From: Lentzea albidocapillata
Lineage (GTDB): Bacteria; Actinomycetota; Actinomycetes; Mycobacteriales; Pseudonocardiaceae
Direction of reading: 5' to 3'
Assembly (NCBI RefSeq): GCF_000719115.1
Contig: NZ_JOEA01000014.1
Coordinates: 310,001 to 374,000, forward strand
DNA length: 64,000 nucleotides
Shown here: in pieces, positions 17,185-25,844 of the stretch
How the letters are laid out: every line of letters starts with the position of its first letter
Position numbering within the stretch: position 1 is the first letter of the stretch
The notes under the pieces: generated by a model
The model's database searches: none
What the model saw: the letters and a program-made list of their open reading frames with translations, nothing else
What the model was told of the DNA's origin: nothing
Program-made: the position numbers and the translations under genes

Positions 17185-18537
17185 TCACACCACGACGATC
17201 GCACCGTCGCGACGGTGATCTGCACCACCCCTGAGCAGGCCGGATTCGGTCATCTCGACCACCTGGCAACCGCCGAAGAACATGTTCGGCGCGCGGAATC
17301 GCGTCACCGGGAGTTCGCTTTCCGGTCTAATTCCCGGTTCGACGTGGAGGTGATCTCCGCTCAGGTGCATGCGCGGCGCGTCTACAGCGGCCTGGGCGGG
17401 CATGCCGCGGTCGAGCACGTTCACGAGCACCTGGAGGATCGCGCCGCAGATGCGGCTGGAGCCAGCGCTGCCGAGCACGAGTCCGGCCTGGCCGTGCTTC
17501 GTCACCACGGTCGGCGCCATCATCGACGGCAGCCGGTCGCCAGGCGCGTGGCTGAAGAACCCGTCCGGCGACAGGTCCTCCTCCCCCATCATGTTGTTCA
17601 GGTGCACGCCGGCGATCGAGATCCCGGACCCCGCGCCGTTCGTCGTGGTGACGCTGCACGCCGTGCCGTCCGCGTCGAGCACGGAGATGTGCGTGGTGGA
17701 GCCGAGGCGGTTCAGGTGCGCCTTCGGGGTGGCGAGCGCGCGGATGAGGTCCTGCTGCGACGGGTTGTCGGGCAACGCTTCCAGCATCTGCGTGAGCAAC
17801 GCACCGCCCGCCGCGGGTGGTGGGTTCGTGTGGATGTCACGGCCGCGATGCCGCACGTGCAACGGCTCGCGCCGCACGGCTTCATAGGCTTCCAGGTCCT
17901 GGCGAGTGAGGTCACCGCCCTTCGACCTGATCCACTCGGTGACGGCGCCCGCGATGTCGCCGGTGTAGAACGGCGCCGCGCCGTCGCTGCCGAGCCGGTC
18001 GAGGGCCTCGGCGAGTGCGGGCTGCACGAGGAGTTCGCCTTCTTCGAACGCGGTGAGACCCGCGCTGTGGGCGAGCGGCAGCAGCAACGACGTGACGTAC
18101 GCCTGGTACCTGTTGATCCGATGGCCTTCACGGGCGTGCATCGCCGCCGTGGCCACCAGTTCGTGCAGCGGCGCACGGCCGTAGGTGGCGGCTTTCGCGG
18201 CACCGGCGGGCATTCCGTACGCGGCGACCGAGGACGGTCCCACGTGGAATTCCTGCTCCGCGTCACCGAAGTGGACGGTGATGGGGTCCAGCGGAGCGCG
18301 GTCGCCCGCCGTCCCGCGTCCCGGCGCGACGGCCGAGAAGTCCAGCAGCACAGGGGTCTCCCCGGCGGGCGCGATCATCATGTACCCGGCGGAGCCGAGC
18401 CCGGTCAGCAACGGCTCGGTGACGCAGGACGTCAGCATCGCCGCGACCGCCCCGTCCACGGCGTTCCCACCGGCGCGCAGCATCGCCGCGCCCGCCTGTG
18501 CGGTGAGCGGGTGGCCCGCCGCGATCGCGCCTCGCAC
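17185..18537 (-). CDS. Gamma-glutamyltransferase-family hydrolase (short form)
   Basis: 450 aa from GTG 18537, which has GGAGG seven bases upstream; the much longer open frame to 18966 is not needed. The large-subunit part starts at once with AAGHPLTAQAGAAMLRAGG and VAAMLTSCVTEPLLTGLG. The autoprocessing site is STTHISVLDADG, whose second Thr is the expected new N-terminal nucleophile. GAGSGISIAGVHLNNMMG and PSMMAPTVV follow as in the small subunit. At 450 aa it is about 100 aa shorter than classical enzymes and has no signal peptide. It is probably a cytoplasmic family member acting on gamma-glutamyl or acyl compounds. Substrate unknown. Confidence 0.85.
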   Translation of the reverse strand: MRGAIAAGHPLTAQAGAAMLRAGGNAVDGAVAAMLTSCVTEPLLTGLGSAGYMMIAPAGETPVLLDFSAVAPGRGTAGDRAPLDPITVHFGDAEQEFHVGPSSVAAYGMPAGAAKAATYGRAPLHELVATAAMHAREGHRINRYQAYVTSLLLPLAHSAGLTAFEEGELLVQPALAEALDRLGSDGAAPFYTGDIAGAVTEWIRSKGGDLTRQDLEAYEAVRREPLHVRHRGRDIHTNPPPAAGGALLTQMLEALPDNPSQQDLIRALATPKAHLNRLGSTTHISVLDADGTACSVTTTNGAGSGISIAGVHLNNMMGEEDLSPDGFFSHAPGDRLPSMMAPTVVTKHGQAGLVLGSAGSSRICGAILQVLVNVLDRGMPAQAAVDAPRMHLSGDHLHVEPGIRPESELPVTRFRAPNMFFGGCQVVEMTESGLLRGGADHRRDGAIVVV

Positions 18538-18654
18538 CGTCGACCTCCAGAAGAGAAGGCGGTCAACGGTAGACCTGGATGAGGCACGCCGACCACTCGG
18601 CCCGCTCTGACCCCGGAGGTTGAGACCCCGGGCAGAACGGGTATTTCGACGACC

Positions 18655-19248
18655 ATGGAGTGGATCACTCGCCTGATGGAGGCGCTGGGCTCGCCCGGCG
18701 CGGGCCTCGCGATCGCGCTGGAGAACGTGTTCCCCCCGGTGCCGAGCGAGGTGATCCTGCCGCTCGCGGGGTTCACCGCCGGCCAGGGCAAGATCTCGCT
18801 GATCGCCGCCATCCTGTGGACGACGGCGGGCTCGGTCGTCGGCGCCCTGGTGCTGTACGGCCTGGGGGCGTGGCTCGGACTGGAACGGCTGCGCAAGGTC
18901 GCGGACAAGATCCCGTTCGTCACGGTGTCCGATGTGGACAAATCTGACGCGTGGTTCGACAAGCACGGCAGCAAGGCCGTGTTCTTCGGGCGGATGGTGC
19001 CGGTCGTGCGGAGCCTGATCTCCATCCCCGCCGGCGTGTCCGGGATGCCGGTCCTCAAGTTCACGCTCTACACGGCGGCGGGCAGCCTCGTGTGGAACAC
19101 CGCGCTGATCCTCGCCGGCTACGCGCTGGGCGACAACTACGAGCTGGTCGACCGCTACCTGGGGTGGGTGTCGACGGTGGTGCTGGCCGCGCTGGCCATC
19201 GCCATCGTCTGGTTCGTCGTCTCACGCGTCAAGGCGCGCCGTTCGTAG
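18655..19248 (+). CDS. DedA/SNARE-associated-family membrane protein
   Basis: 197 aa with the DedA signature residues: the membrane-embedded ENVFPPVPSEVILPLAGF near the start, FFGRMVPVVRSLISIPAGV (the conserved F-R-x-x-P-x-x-R segment) and W-N-T in the following helix. DedA proteins include polyprenyl-phosphate and phospholipid flippases that need the proton motive force. Which lipid this one moves is unknown. Its last 94 bp overlap the convergent MFS gene, the longest coding overlap in the window. Confidence 0.92.
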   Translation: MEWITRLMEALGSPGAGLAIALENVFPPVPSEVILPLAGFTAGQGKISLIAAILWTTAGSVVGALVLYGLGAWLGLERLRKVADKIPFVTVSDVDKSDAWFDKHGSKAVFFGRMVPVVRSLISIPAGVSGMPVLKFTLYTAAGSLVWNTALILAGYALGDNYELVDRYLGWVSTVVLAALAIAIVWFVVSRVKARRS

Positions 19249-20381
19249 AGCACCGAGGCCACCGCGATCGCGAGACCCGCCACCGACAGCGCCACGCCGA
19301 CCCACGCCGTCGAGGTGTAGCCCCAGCCGGCCGCGATGGCCAGGCCGCCGAGCCACGCACCCGCGCCGTTCGCGACGTTGAGCGACGAGTGGTTGGACGA
19401 GGCCGCCAGCGACGGCGCGTCCGGCGAGGCGTCCATCAGCCTGATCTGCAGGGCGGCCGCGAGGATCTGGATGGTGAAGCCCAGCAGGAACAGCAGGAGC
19501 AACAGGAACACCGGGATGGTCGCGGTGAGCCCGAAGAGCACCAGGATCACGCAGACCGCGATCAGCCCGCCGAAGACCGAGCCCGCCGGCGAGCGGTCCA
19601 CGAACCGGCCGCCGAACGTCGCCCCGAGCGTCATGCCGAGCCCGAACACCGCGAGGACCCACGGCACGGCACCGCCGGGCAGCCCGGCGACCTCGGTCGT
19701 CAGCGGGGCGACGTAGGAGTAGACGGCGAACATGCCGCCGAAGCCGATCATGCCGGTGAAGATCGCGAACCACACCGTCGGACGGCCGAACGCGCGGACC
19801 TCGCCCTTCATCGACGCACCCTCGACCTTGGGCACCAGCGGCACCCAAGCCGCGATCGCCGCGGCCGTGAGGAGCGCGATCACCGCGACCGCGAGGTACG
19901 CCGTACGCCACCCGATCTGCTGCCCCGCCGCTGTCGCGAGTGGCACGCCCACGAGGTTCGCCAAGGTCAGACCGACCATCACGCGTGCAACGGCCGTGCC
20001 GCGCCGTTCGGGAGCAACGAGCGTGGCGGCGACAACGGCCGCGATGCCGAAGAACGCACCGTGCGGCAGTCCGGCGACGAACCGCGCGAGGAGCAGCAAC
20101 GTCTTGTCCTGCGCGGCAGCCGACAACCCGTTGCCCAGGGCGACCGCGAGCATGAGGCCGATCAGCATGCCCTTGCGCGGGAGCTTGGCACCGAGCACCG
20201 CGATCAACGGCGCGCCGACGACGACACCGGCGGCGTAGAGGCTGATCGCGTGGCCCGCCTCGTAGTCGGGGATGCCGAACGTCTCCGCGATCTGCGGCAG
20301 CAGGCCCATCGTCGCGAACTCGGTCGTACCGATGCCAAACCCGCCGAGCGCGAGAGCGGTCATGGCGCGGGTGGTGTTCAA
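19155..20381 (-). CDS. MFS transporter, DHA1 family (first of two tandem paralogues)
   Basis: 408 aa, twelve transmembrane segments. The first helix carries GFGIGTTEFATMGLLPQI, the hallmark of AraJ/arabinose-efflux and drug-efflux DHA1 proteins. GAKLPRKGMLIGLML is the loop 2-3 motif A region and HGAFFGIAAVVAATLVAP the helix 4-5 region. TTG 20381 has GGGGAAG close before it; ATG 20363 is an alternative that would shorten the product by six residues. It lies 30 bp downstream of a closely similar gene and probably shares its transcript. Substrate unknown. Confidence 0.87.
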   Translation of the reverse strand: MNTTRAMTALALGGFGIGTTEFATMGLLPQIAETFGIPDYEAGHAISLYAAGVVVGAPLIAVLGAKLPRKGMLIGLMLAVALGNGLSAAAQDKTLLLLARFVAGLPHGAFFGIAAVVAATLVAPERRGTAVARVMVGLTLANLVGVPLATAAGQQIGWRTAYLAVAVIALLTAAAIAAWVPLVPKVEGASMKGEVRAFGRPTVWFAIFTGMIGFGGMFAVYSYVAPLTTEVAGLPGGAVPWVLAVFGLGMTLGATFGGRFVDRSPAGSVFGGLIAVCVILVLFGLTATIPVFLLLLLFLLGFTIQILAAALQIRLMDASPDAPSLAASSNHSSLNVANGAGAWLGGLAIAAGWGYTSTAWVGVALSVAGLAIAVASVLYERRALTRETTNQTMAMASAASTTVDTHPR

Positions 20382-20411
20382 GGCTTCCCCAATGGGTGTC
20401 AGCAGCAGAGA

Positions 20412-21623
20412 CTAGTTAGCTACTGGAACGATTTTAGGGTCTTTCTGACGCGCTTCAGAAGAGCCCGGGGCGGTGCCGCTGCTCACACGCCGTTCGAGCA
20501 CCACGGACACCACTGCGATCGCCAGGCCACCGACCGCGAGCAGGGCTCCGATCCAGTTCGGGGCGGTGTAACCGAGGCCATGCCCGATCGCGAGCCCGCC
20601 CAGCCACGCGCCGGCGGCGTTGCCCAGGTTGAACGCCGCGATGTTCGCCGCCGACGCCAGTGCCGGCGCGCCCGCCGCGGTCTGCATGACCCGCATCTGC
20701 AGTGGCGGCACCGTGGCGAACCCGGCCGCGCCGAACAGCACGATGGTGATCGCGGCCAGCACCGGTGAGTGCGCGGTGAACACGAACGCCGTCAGCACGG
20801 CGGCCAGCGAGATCAGGATGACGATCACGCTCTTCATCACCGACCGGTCCGCGGCCTTGCCGCCCAGCAGGTTGCCCGCGAACAAGCCGACGCCGAACAG
20901 CACCAGCAACCACGTCACGGCACCCGATGAGAAGCCCGCGACCTCGGTCATCATCGGCGCGATGTAGGTGAACGACGCGAAGACGCCCGCGAAGCCGAAC
21001 GCGGTCATCAGCAGCGCGAGCCACACCTGTGGGTTGCGGAACACGGCGAGTTCACTGCGCAGGTCACCGCCCTGAGCCTGCTGCCGCGGCACGAGGAACA
21101 CGATGCCGAGCAGCCCGATCACACCGAGCACGGTCACCGCCCAGAACGTCGAGCGCCACCCGAGTTCCTGACCGAGCGCCGTGCCCATAGGCACGCCCAG
21201 AACGTTCGCCACGGTCAGACCGGTGAACATCAACGCGATGGCGCTCGCCCGGCGTTGCGGCGCGACGAGGTCAGCGGCGACGACCGAGCCGATGCCGAAG
21301 AACGCGCCGTGCGCCAGTGCCGCGACCACGCGACCGCTCATCAGCACGCCGTAGGTGTCCGCGAGAGCAGAGACCAGGTTGCCCGCGATGAACAGCACCA
21401 TCAGCCCGAGCAGCATCTTCTTGCGCGGCAGGCGGCCGCCGAGAACGGTCAGCAACGGCGCGCCGATCACGACGCCCAGCGCGTAGCCGGAGATCAACAG
21501 TCCCGCGTCCGGAATGGAAACGCCGAGGTCGGCGGCGACCTCGGGTAGCAGCCCCATGATCACGAACTCAGTCGTGCCGATGGCGAAGGCGCTGATCGCG
21601 AGGGCGAGCAGGGCGACAGGCAT
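20412..21623 (-). CDS. MFS transporter, DHA1 family (second tandem paralogue)
   Basis: 403 aa from ATG 21623; the open frame continues upstream to 21815 but the added part is non-hydrophobic and unlike the family. The first helix has AFAIGTTEFVIMGLLPEV, then GGRLPRKKMLLGLM and HGAFFGIGSVVAADLVAP, all aligned with the gene downstream. The pair therefore arose by tandem duplication and divergence. DHA1 proteins export sugars, purines or drugs by proton antiport. No regulator gene is adjacent, so the inducer and substrate cannot be inferred. Confidence 0.9.
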   Translation of the reverse strand: MPVALLALAISAFAIGTTEFVIMGLLPEVAADLGVSIPDAGLLISGYALGVVIGAPLLTVLGGRLPRKKMLLGLMVLFIAGNLVSALADTYGVLMSGRVVAALAHGAFFGIGSVVAADLVAPQRRASAIALMFTGLTVANVLGVPMGTALGQELGWRSTFWAVTVLGVIGLLGIVFLVPRQQAQGGDLRSELAVFRNPQVWLALLMTAFGFAGVFASFTYIAPMMTEVAGFSSGAVTWLLVLFGVGLFAGNLLGGKAADRSVMKSVIVILISLAAVLTAFVFTAHSPVLAAITIVLFGAAGFATVPPLQMRVMQTAAGAPALASAANIAAFNLGNAAGAWLGGLAIGHGLGYTAPNWIGALLAVGGLAIAVVSVVLERRVSSGTAPGSSEARQKDPKIVPVAN

Positions 21624-21720
21624 GTCACACAGTCCTTGAAGTCGTAGGTTGCCAGCGTGGGCAATAGTTGCACACGCGGGCATTTGTCTGCGACTCCTGA
21701 ATCGGTGAAGCGCGTCACGC

Positions 21721-21754
21721 ACAAGAGGCCGGCCCCGTGGGACCGGCCTCTTGT
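21721..21754 (-). terminator. Hairpin terminator of the carbonic anhydrase gene
   Basis: ACAAGAGGCCGG (21721-21732) pairs with CCGGCCTCTTGT (21743-21754), 12 bp perfect, with partial pairing inside the 10-base loop. It begins 9 bp after the stop codon at 21763. Confidence 0.85.
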
Positions 21755-21762
21755 CGGCTACC

Positions 21763-22497
21763 TCAGATGCGCGGGACGTCCACGAACGTGCGGCCGTTGA
21801 GCGGCTGCGTCGCACGGGCGTTGCCCGCGGTGAACAGACCCTTGAAGCGCGCGATGGTCGCGGCCGACACGTGCTGCTCGCGGGTCAGGTACCACTCGAC
21901 GCCCTCGGTGAACGGCGCCGTGGTGAGCGAGCCGGTGTAGTGCAGCGTGTGGTGACCCGAGGGCAGCAACCGGTTGAGGTCGATGGGCTCGATGTCGACC
22001 GGCGCGCCACACTCGGGCGAGAGCGTCGCCAGCACGTCGTCCACGACGGAGTGCGAGCCGACGACCAGCGGAACGCCGACCACCAGCAGCTTGCCCTCGG
22101 CACTGCGGTGCACGAGGTGCATCTCGAGCGGGGTGTTGCGGCCGCCGAACCTGTGCTCGGACGGCGTGTGGAAGTGGAACTGGACCAGGTCGTATCTGGT
22201 GCCCGCCACCGTGACGTGGCCGGCCCCTGGCTCGACCTCCGCCTCTTCTGTCTCCTCGTGGTCGCGGGTCGTGCAGCCGTCGGCCTGGTCCGCGTCCTTG
22301 CGGACGTATTTCAACTCCAGTGCGGAGCGCCCGTAGGACACGTCGAGCTTCGGCGCGTGCGGGTCGAACCGGATCGCGTTGGACGTGACGTTCACCGGGC
22401 TTTGCTTCGGCGTCGCCGACTCGGCCGGGCCATTCGCGAAGAAGGTCGCGGTGAGCACGAGCGGAAGAAGCGCCGGAAGGGACCGCTTGATGTTCAT
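21763..22497 (-). CDS. Secreted alpha-class carbonic anhydrase
   Basis: 244 aa from ATG 22497 (GTG 22512 would add five residues). A Sec signal peptide (KRSLPALLPLVLTATFFA, cleavage near AESA) indicates export. Family motifs are QSPVNV near the N-terminus, QFHFHTPSEH (two zinc His and the Glu/His proton network), EMHLVH (third zinc His) and GSLTTAPFTEGVEWYL (the substrate-pocket Thr and Trp). All three zinc ligands are present, so CO2 hydration activity is expected outside the cell. It is a single gene with its own terminator, divergent from the YjbR gene across an AT-rich region. Confidence 0.95.
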   Translation of the reverse strand: MNIKRSLPALLPLVLTATFFANGPAESATPKQSPVNVTSNAIRFDPHAPKLDVSYGRSALELKYVRKDADQADGCTTRDHEETEEAEVEPGAGHVTVAGTRYDLVQFHFHTPSEHRFGGRNTPLEMHLVHRSAEGKLLVVGVPLVVGSHSVVDDVLATLSPECGAPVDIEPIDLNRLLPSGHHTLHYTGSLTTAPFTEGVEWYLTREQHVSAATIARFKGLFTAGNARATQPLNGRTFVDVPRI

Positions 22498-22831
22498 GAC
22501 GCTACTTTTCACCCGATCGAGTGAAATGGGGAAGAGAATGTGGTCGCGCTCTCATCCACCGGAAATATTCCCGCCGTTCCGATCAGGACAAGCCTGAACT
22601 GATTCAGTCTCCTCACGTGCGAACATGCAGGTCAGAACGCTGCAACTTACTTGCAACAGCAGTTTTCGCAACCAGGTCGTTGAGGATGCAAATTCGAATT
22701 GAGACAGCACCCGATCGGTCTTCGAAATTGAAGAACGGGGCGTTCTCGATCACTATTGTCCGATTCAAGCTGATTTGCCGAATTTGCCTGAAGTGACTCC
22801 GTTGCCGCGGCGTATGCGACAAGATGGACCG
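22498..22831. other. AT-rich divergent intergenic region, 334 bp
   Basis: Clearly lower GC than its surroundings. It contains a 10-bp palindrome AATTCGAATT (22692-22701), a small hairpin TCTTC-N6-GAAGA (22720-22735) and an overlapping alternative AGAAC-N5-GTTCT (22733-22747). No convincing ORF. It should hold the promoters of the carbonic anhydrase and YjbR genes and could hide a small RNA. Confidence 0.4.
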
Positions 22832-23182
22832 ATGGTGACCGTCGCCGACATCCGCGCCGTGGCTCTCACGCTGCCGCGCACCACCGAACACCTCATCCGC
22901 GACCGCGTGAAGTTCCGCGTGGGCCAGATCGTCTACGCGGCCCTCTCCCGCGACGAGACCGTGCTGGGCTTCGGCTATCCGCGCGAGGAACGCGAAGCGC
23001 TCGTCGCGAGCGATCCGGTCAAGTTCGCGTTCCCCAGCCAGTCCGACATGCGCTTCCAGTGGGTGCACGCCTCGATGGCCGAGCTCGATGTCGAGGAGAT
23101 GACCGAGCTCGTCATCGGCGCTTGGACCATGTGCGTGCCCAAGAAGGTCATCCGCGAGCGCCTTGGTGACGACTTTATTTAG
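22832..23182 (+). CDS. YjbR/MmcQ-family protein
   Basis: 116 aa from ATG 22832 (MVTVADIRAVALTLP), which begins where family members begin; in-frame starts upstream add unrelated residues. Typical features are LPRTTEH near the start, KFRVGQIVYAALSRDE, the two-strand VLGFGYPREEREALV and the C-terminal ELVIGAWTMCVPKKV. The fold is a small CyaY-like alpha/beta domain with a proposed double-wing DNA-binding face; no biochemical role is established. The gene is alone. Confidence 0.88.
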   Translation: MVTVADIRAVALTLPRTTEHLIRDRVKFRVGQIVYAALSRDETVLGFGYPREEREALVASDPVKFAFPSQSDMRFQWVHASMAELDVEEMTELVIGAWTMCVPKKVIRERLGDDFI

Positions 23183-23206
23183 TCAACACTGAAGATATCG
23201 AGCCCA

Positions 23207-24076
23207 CTACTCAGCGCAGAGGCAGCCCACGCCGGGTTCGATCCATTCCCGACCGGCCCACTCGGGATGCCGCTCCACCAGCACCGCCGTCACCTCGGCG
23301 ACGATCTCGTCGAGCCCCGCCGCGGAGTCGCGCCGCCGCCAGGTCTCGTCCCGCAGCTCCCCCAGGTAGTCCCGGACCCCCTGCAGCACCGCGACATCGC
23401 CCACCGACCCGTGTCCAGGCACGACCACGCGCGGCTCGCCGGCGATCAGCCCGTCCAGCACACCGATCCACCCGAGCCCGGACACGTCGGTGTCGTGCGG
23501 AGGGAACCACGGGAAGATCGCGAACTGCCCCGTCTCGGCCAGGTCGCCGGTGAACAGCACGCCCGCGTCGGGTACCTCCACCACCTGGTCCCCCAGCGTG
23601 TGCCCGCGCCCGGTCGGCCGCAGCAGCACCGTGCGGCCGCCGAGGTCGAGTGAGCGGACGCCGTCGAACACCTCGTCCGGCACCGGGATCTCGACGTCCG
23701 CGAGCCGTTCGGCGATCGCGCCGCCGAAGCCGCGGAACATCTGCAGGTAGCCGGATCCCTTGCGCCGCAGATCGTCGGCCTGCGCGCGGTTCACCAGGTA
23801 CGAGTCCTCGAACACGGACGCGCCGAACGCGTGCTCGGGGTGGAAGTGCGTCGTCGTCAGGTGGATCCGCCGGCCGCGCGCCACCCCTTCCGCGAAGTCC
23901 CGTACGAGCGACGCGTTCGTGAGGCCGAGTCCCGTGTCCACCACGAGGATCGCCTCAGTGCCGCTGACGATGCCGATGTTGGGCACCAGACCGACGTGCT
24001 CGTTGGGGATCACCAGCACGCCGCCGGCCACCTCGGTGGCACCGGAGACGTGGACGGCGGGGTCAGGAAGGTTCAT
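23207..24076 (-). CDS. MBL-fold metallo-hydrolase
   Basis: 289 aa from ATG 24076, preceded by GGAG and GGGG. The metal motif reads THFHPEH, that is HxHxEH with Glu where most family members have Asp. Further ligands lie in PTGRGHTLGD, FTGDLAE and VVPGHGSVGD. N-terminal VVDTGLGL is the usual lead strand. The fold covers lactonases, thioesterases and flavoprotein partners; the substrate is unknown. A LysR gene began 82 bp away in the opposite direction and a LysR-type box lies between the two, so this was probably its target. That LysR gene is now broken by a mobile element. Confidence 0.88.
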   Translation of the reverse strand: MNLPDPAVHVSGATEVAGGVLVIPNEHVGLVPNIGIVSGTEAILVVDTGLGLTNASLVRDFAEGVARGRRIHLTTTHFHPEHAFGASVFEDSYLVNRAQADDLRRKGSGYLQMFRGFGGAIAERLADVEIPVPDEVFDGVRSLDLGGRTVLLRPTGRGHTLGDQVVEVPDAGVLFTGDLAETGQFAIFPWFPPHDTDVSGLGWIGVLDGLIAGEPRVVVPGHGSVGDVAVLQGVRDYLGELRDETWRRRDSAAGLDEIVAEVTAVLVERHPEWAGREWIEPGVGCLCAE

Positions 24077-24130
24077 GTCCCCACTCCACCCGCGCGGGCC
24101 GGGTGACGTCCAAGACCATCTGCGCAATCC

Positions 24131-24149
24131 CGATACCGTGCGAGTATCG
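24131..24149. promoter_or_regulatory. LysR-type T-N11-A box
   Basis: CGATAC-N7-GTATCG, six-base perfect arms containing the T-N11-A core. It sits between the MBL-fold gene (start 24076) and the start codon of the interrupted LysR gene (24159), exactly where an autoregulated divergent LysR site is expected. Confidence 0.7.
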
Positions 24150-24158
24150 TGCCTGATC

Positions 24159-24233
24159 ATGGAGCTGCGGACCCTGCGGTACTTCGTCGCGGTCGCCAAG
24201 GATCTTTTAGTGCACACTTGCCCGCATGGCTAA
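24159..24233 (+). pseudogene. LysR-family regulator, 5' fragment cut by element insertion
   Basis: ATG 24159 opens MELRTLRYFVAVA, the first helix of a LysR helix-turn-helix. After the Ala codon ending at 24197 the frame continues into element DNA and stops at 24233, giving a 24-codon stub. The rest of the gene (VAEELHFGRAARRLHLSQPP onward) is found in phase at 33537, 9.3 kb away. Joining the two at the shared GTCGCC restores a continuous LysR protein of about 273 aa. This is direct evidence of a clean insertion rather than decay. Confidence 0.93.
24174..24215. repeat. attL: left junction of the integrated element
   Basis: Host half to 24191, crossover hexamer GTCGCC (24192-24197), then the element arm 24198-24215. 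That arm is an imperfect inverted copy (12 of 18 positions) of the arm at 33515-33532. With the two arms rejoined, four bases lie on each side of the GT of the hexamer. This is the symmetry of a serine-integrase attP with a GT overlap dinucleotide. Confidence 0.8.
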
Positions 24234-25770
24234 GACACCGCGCAGGGAGATGGGCCGGACACTGATCGACACGGCCCCTGACCAGCTAGTTTGGATTCTG
24301 TCGGCCCGTGAGTCGAGGACCGAGGCAGACCGCGCGGCCGACGATGGCAAGGTCGATCACCAGTTGAGCGACCTGCGCAAGTTCGTCGGAAACATTGGCG
24401 GGCGGATTGCAAAAGAAGTCCCTGAGGCAAATGTGTCCTCATTCAAACGCAAGCGCGTTCTACTTCCTGACGGCACGTATGGGTATCGGGTGGTGCGGCC
24501 TGACTGGGAGTCGATTCTCACGTCATTGAGGCGTGGTGAGGCCAACGCGTTGGCGTGTGTGGATCTGGACCGCGCGACACGTGATCCGCGCCTGTTGGAA
24601 GACGTGATTGACGCGGTCGAGTTGTACGGCGTTTACGTGGTGTCGATGACGGGGAACATCGACCTGTCGACTGACCACGGTATTTCCGCCGCGCGTAGCA
24701 CTGTGAACCAGCGTAATGACGAGTCGCGCAATACCTCGCGTCGTGTGGCTGTCGGCAAGCGCAAGGCAGCCGCGAAGGGAAAGAACCACGGCGGGCCGAA
24801 CCGCTCTTACGGGTGGCGCAAGGACCGGGTGACGCTGCACAAGCGGGAGTCTGCTCACATCCTCGCGGCCGTTCCCCGCATCATCGCTGGCGCGCTGACG
24901 CCGTTGACGCTGGCGAAAGAATGGAACGATCGGAAGATTCCGACCGTGAAGGGTGGCGAGTGGCGGGCCGCGACGATCCGGAACATGTTCCTGCGTCCGC
25001 GCATGTGCGGGAAAGTCGTCTACCGGGAAGAAATTCTCATGGACGAGAACAACGAACCGGTGCGAGGCCAGTGGGAACCGATGATGACCGATAGCCAGTG
25101 GGATGCGGTGGTAGCGCAATGGACACCGGTCAACTCGGATAAGAGCGACCGTACGCGTCTGGGTTCGCGGGGTACCGGTTTCCGAACCAATACCCTGCTA
25201 TCGCCGTTCGTGCGGTGCGGGAAATGCAAGGCGCGGATGATCGGTTCTCGCCGACCCAGCAGCCAAGGTGAAATGGCAAAGTATTACCTGTGCCCCTCGA
25301 AAGGGCAGGGCGGTTGTGGTGGCGTGGCCCGGTTGGCCGCTCCGGTAGATGAGTACATCACAGCACTGGTGATCGCCGATCAGGAGCGTATGGCGTCGCA
25401 CAAGGTCGAGGACCTGCCGCCATGGCCACGCCGGAAAGAACTTGACGATCTCGAAGCGCGGATCAACGAATCCACACGCCGTTATGAGGCAGGCAAGTAC
25501 CGCGCGGAACGCTACTTTCCGAGCTTGTCGCGTATGGAAAGCGATCTCGCGGTGCTGCGCCGTGAGCATCGTGAGTACGAGACGCAACGCGAGGGGATCA
25601 AAACCGTTGTCGCGAACCTGGCGCAGGAATGGGAGAAACCAGCGTTCACGATGGAGCAGCGGCAGGCCGCGATCGCGCGCAGCCTCACAGCCGTCATCAT
25701 CGCCCCAGTGGGCAAAGGCAAAAAGTTCAATCCGGAGCAGATCACGCCAGTATGGCGAGAGATCCGCTGA
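24226..25770 (+). CDS. int: Large serine recombinase (site-specific integrase)
   Basis: 514 aa. The N-terminal resolvase domain has the catalytic Ser region WILSARESR (about 23-31) and the active-site arginine segment DLDRATRDPR (about 113-122). An insertion of about 40 aa separates them. The recombinase domain follows (GGPNRSYGWRKD, IPTVKGGEWRAATIRNMFLRPRMCGKVV). A zinc ribbon CGKCKARM...CPSKGQGGCGG and a coiled-coil-prone stretch (about 400-460) complete the large-serine-integrase layout. ATG 24226 lies 28 bp from the crossover hexamer and has no good ribosome site, so expression may change between excised and integrated states. It should catalyse attP x attB integration into the LysR gene; a directionality factor was not identified. 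Confidence 0.95.
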   Translation: MAKTPRREMGRTLIDTAPDQLVWILSARESRTEADRAADDGKVDHQLSDLRKFVGNIGGRIAKEVPEANVSSFKRKRVLLPDGTYGYRVVRPDWESILTSLRRGEANALACVDLDRATRDPRLLEDVIDAVELYGVYVVSMTGNIDLSTDHGISAARSTVNQRNDESRNTSRRVAVGKRKAAAKGKNHGGPNRSYGWRKDRVTLHKRESAHILAAVPRIIAGALTPLTLAKEWNDRKIPTVKGGEWRAATIRNMFLRPRMCGKVVYREEILMDENNEPVRGQWEPMMTDSQWDAVVAQWTPVNSDKSDRTRLGSRGTGFRTNTLLSPFVRCGKCKARMIGSRRPSSQGEMAKYYLCPSKGQGGCGGVARLAAPVDEYITALVIADQERMASHKVEDLPPWPRRKELDDLEARINESTRRYEAGKYRAERYFPSLSRMESDLAVLRREHREYETQREGIKTVVANLAQEWEKPAFTMEQRQAAIARSLTAVIIAPVGKGKKFNPEQITPVWREIR

Positions 25771-25788
25771 CCGGATAGCCGGACACGC

Positions 25789-25823
25789 GAGAGGGCGGCA
25801 GGGAAGATCCCTGCCGCCCTCTC
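25789..25823. terminator. Bidirectional hairpin terminator
   Basis: Perfect 16-bp stem (25789-25804 with 25808-25823) and a 3-base loop, followed on the plus strand by CCTTTGG. It separates the integrase from the convergent 71-aa gene. Confidence 0.9.
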
Positions 25824-25844
25824 CCTTTGGTGTGTGCTCACTGT

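Noticed and set aside
24192..24233. tRNA gene at the integration site
   Set aside because: No tRNA-like fold or anticodon arm at either junction; the site is protein-coding (LysR) and the integrase is a serine type.
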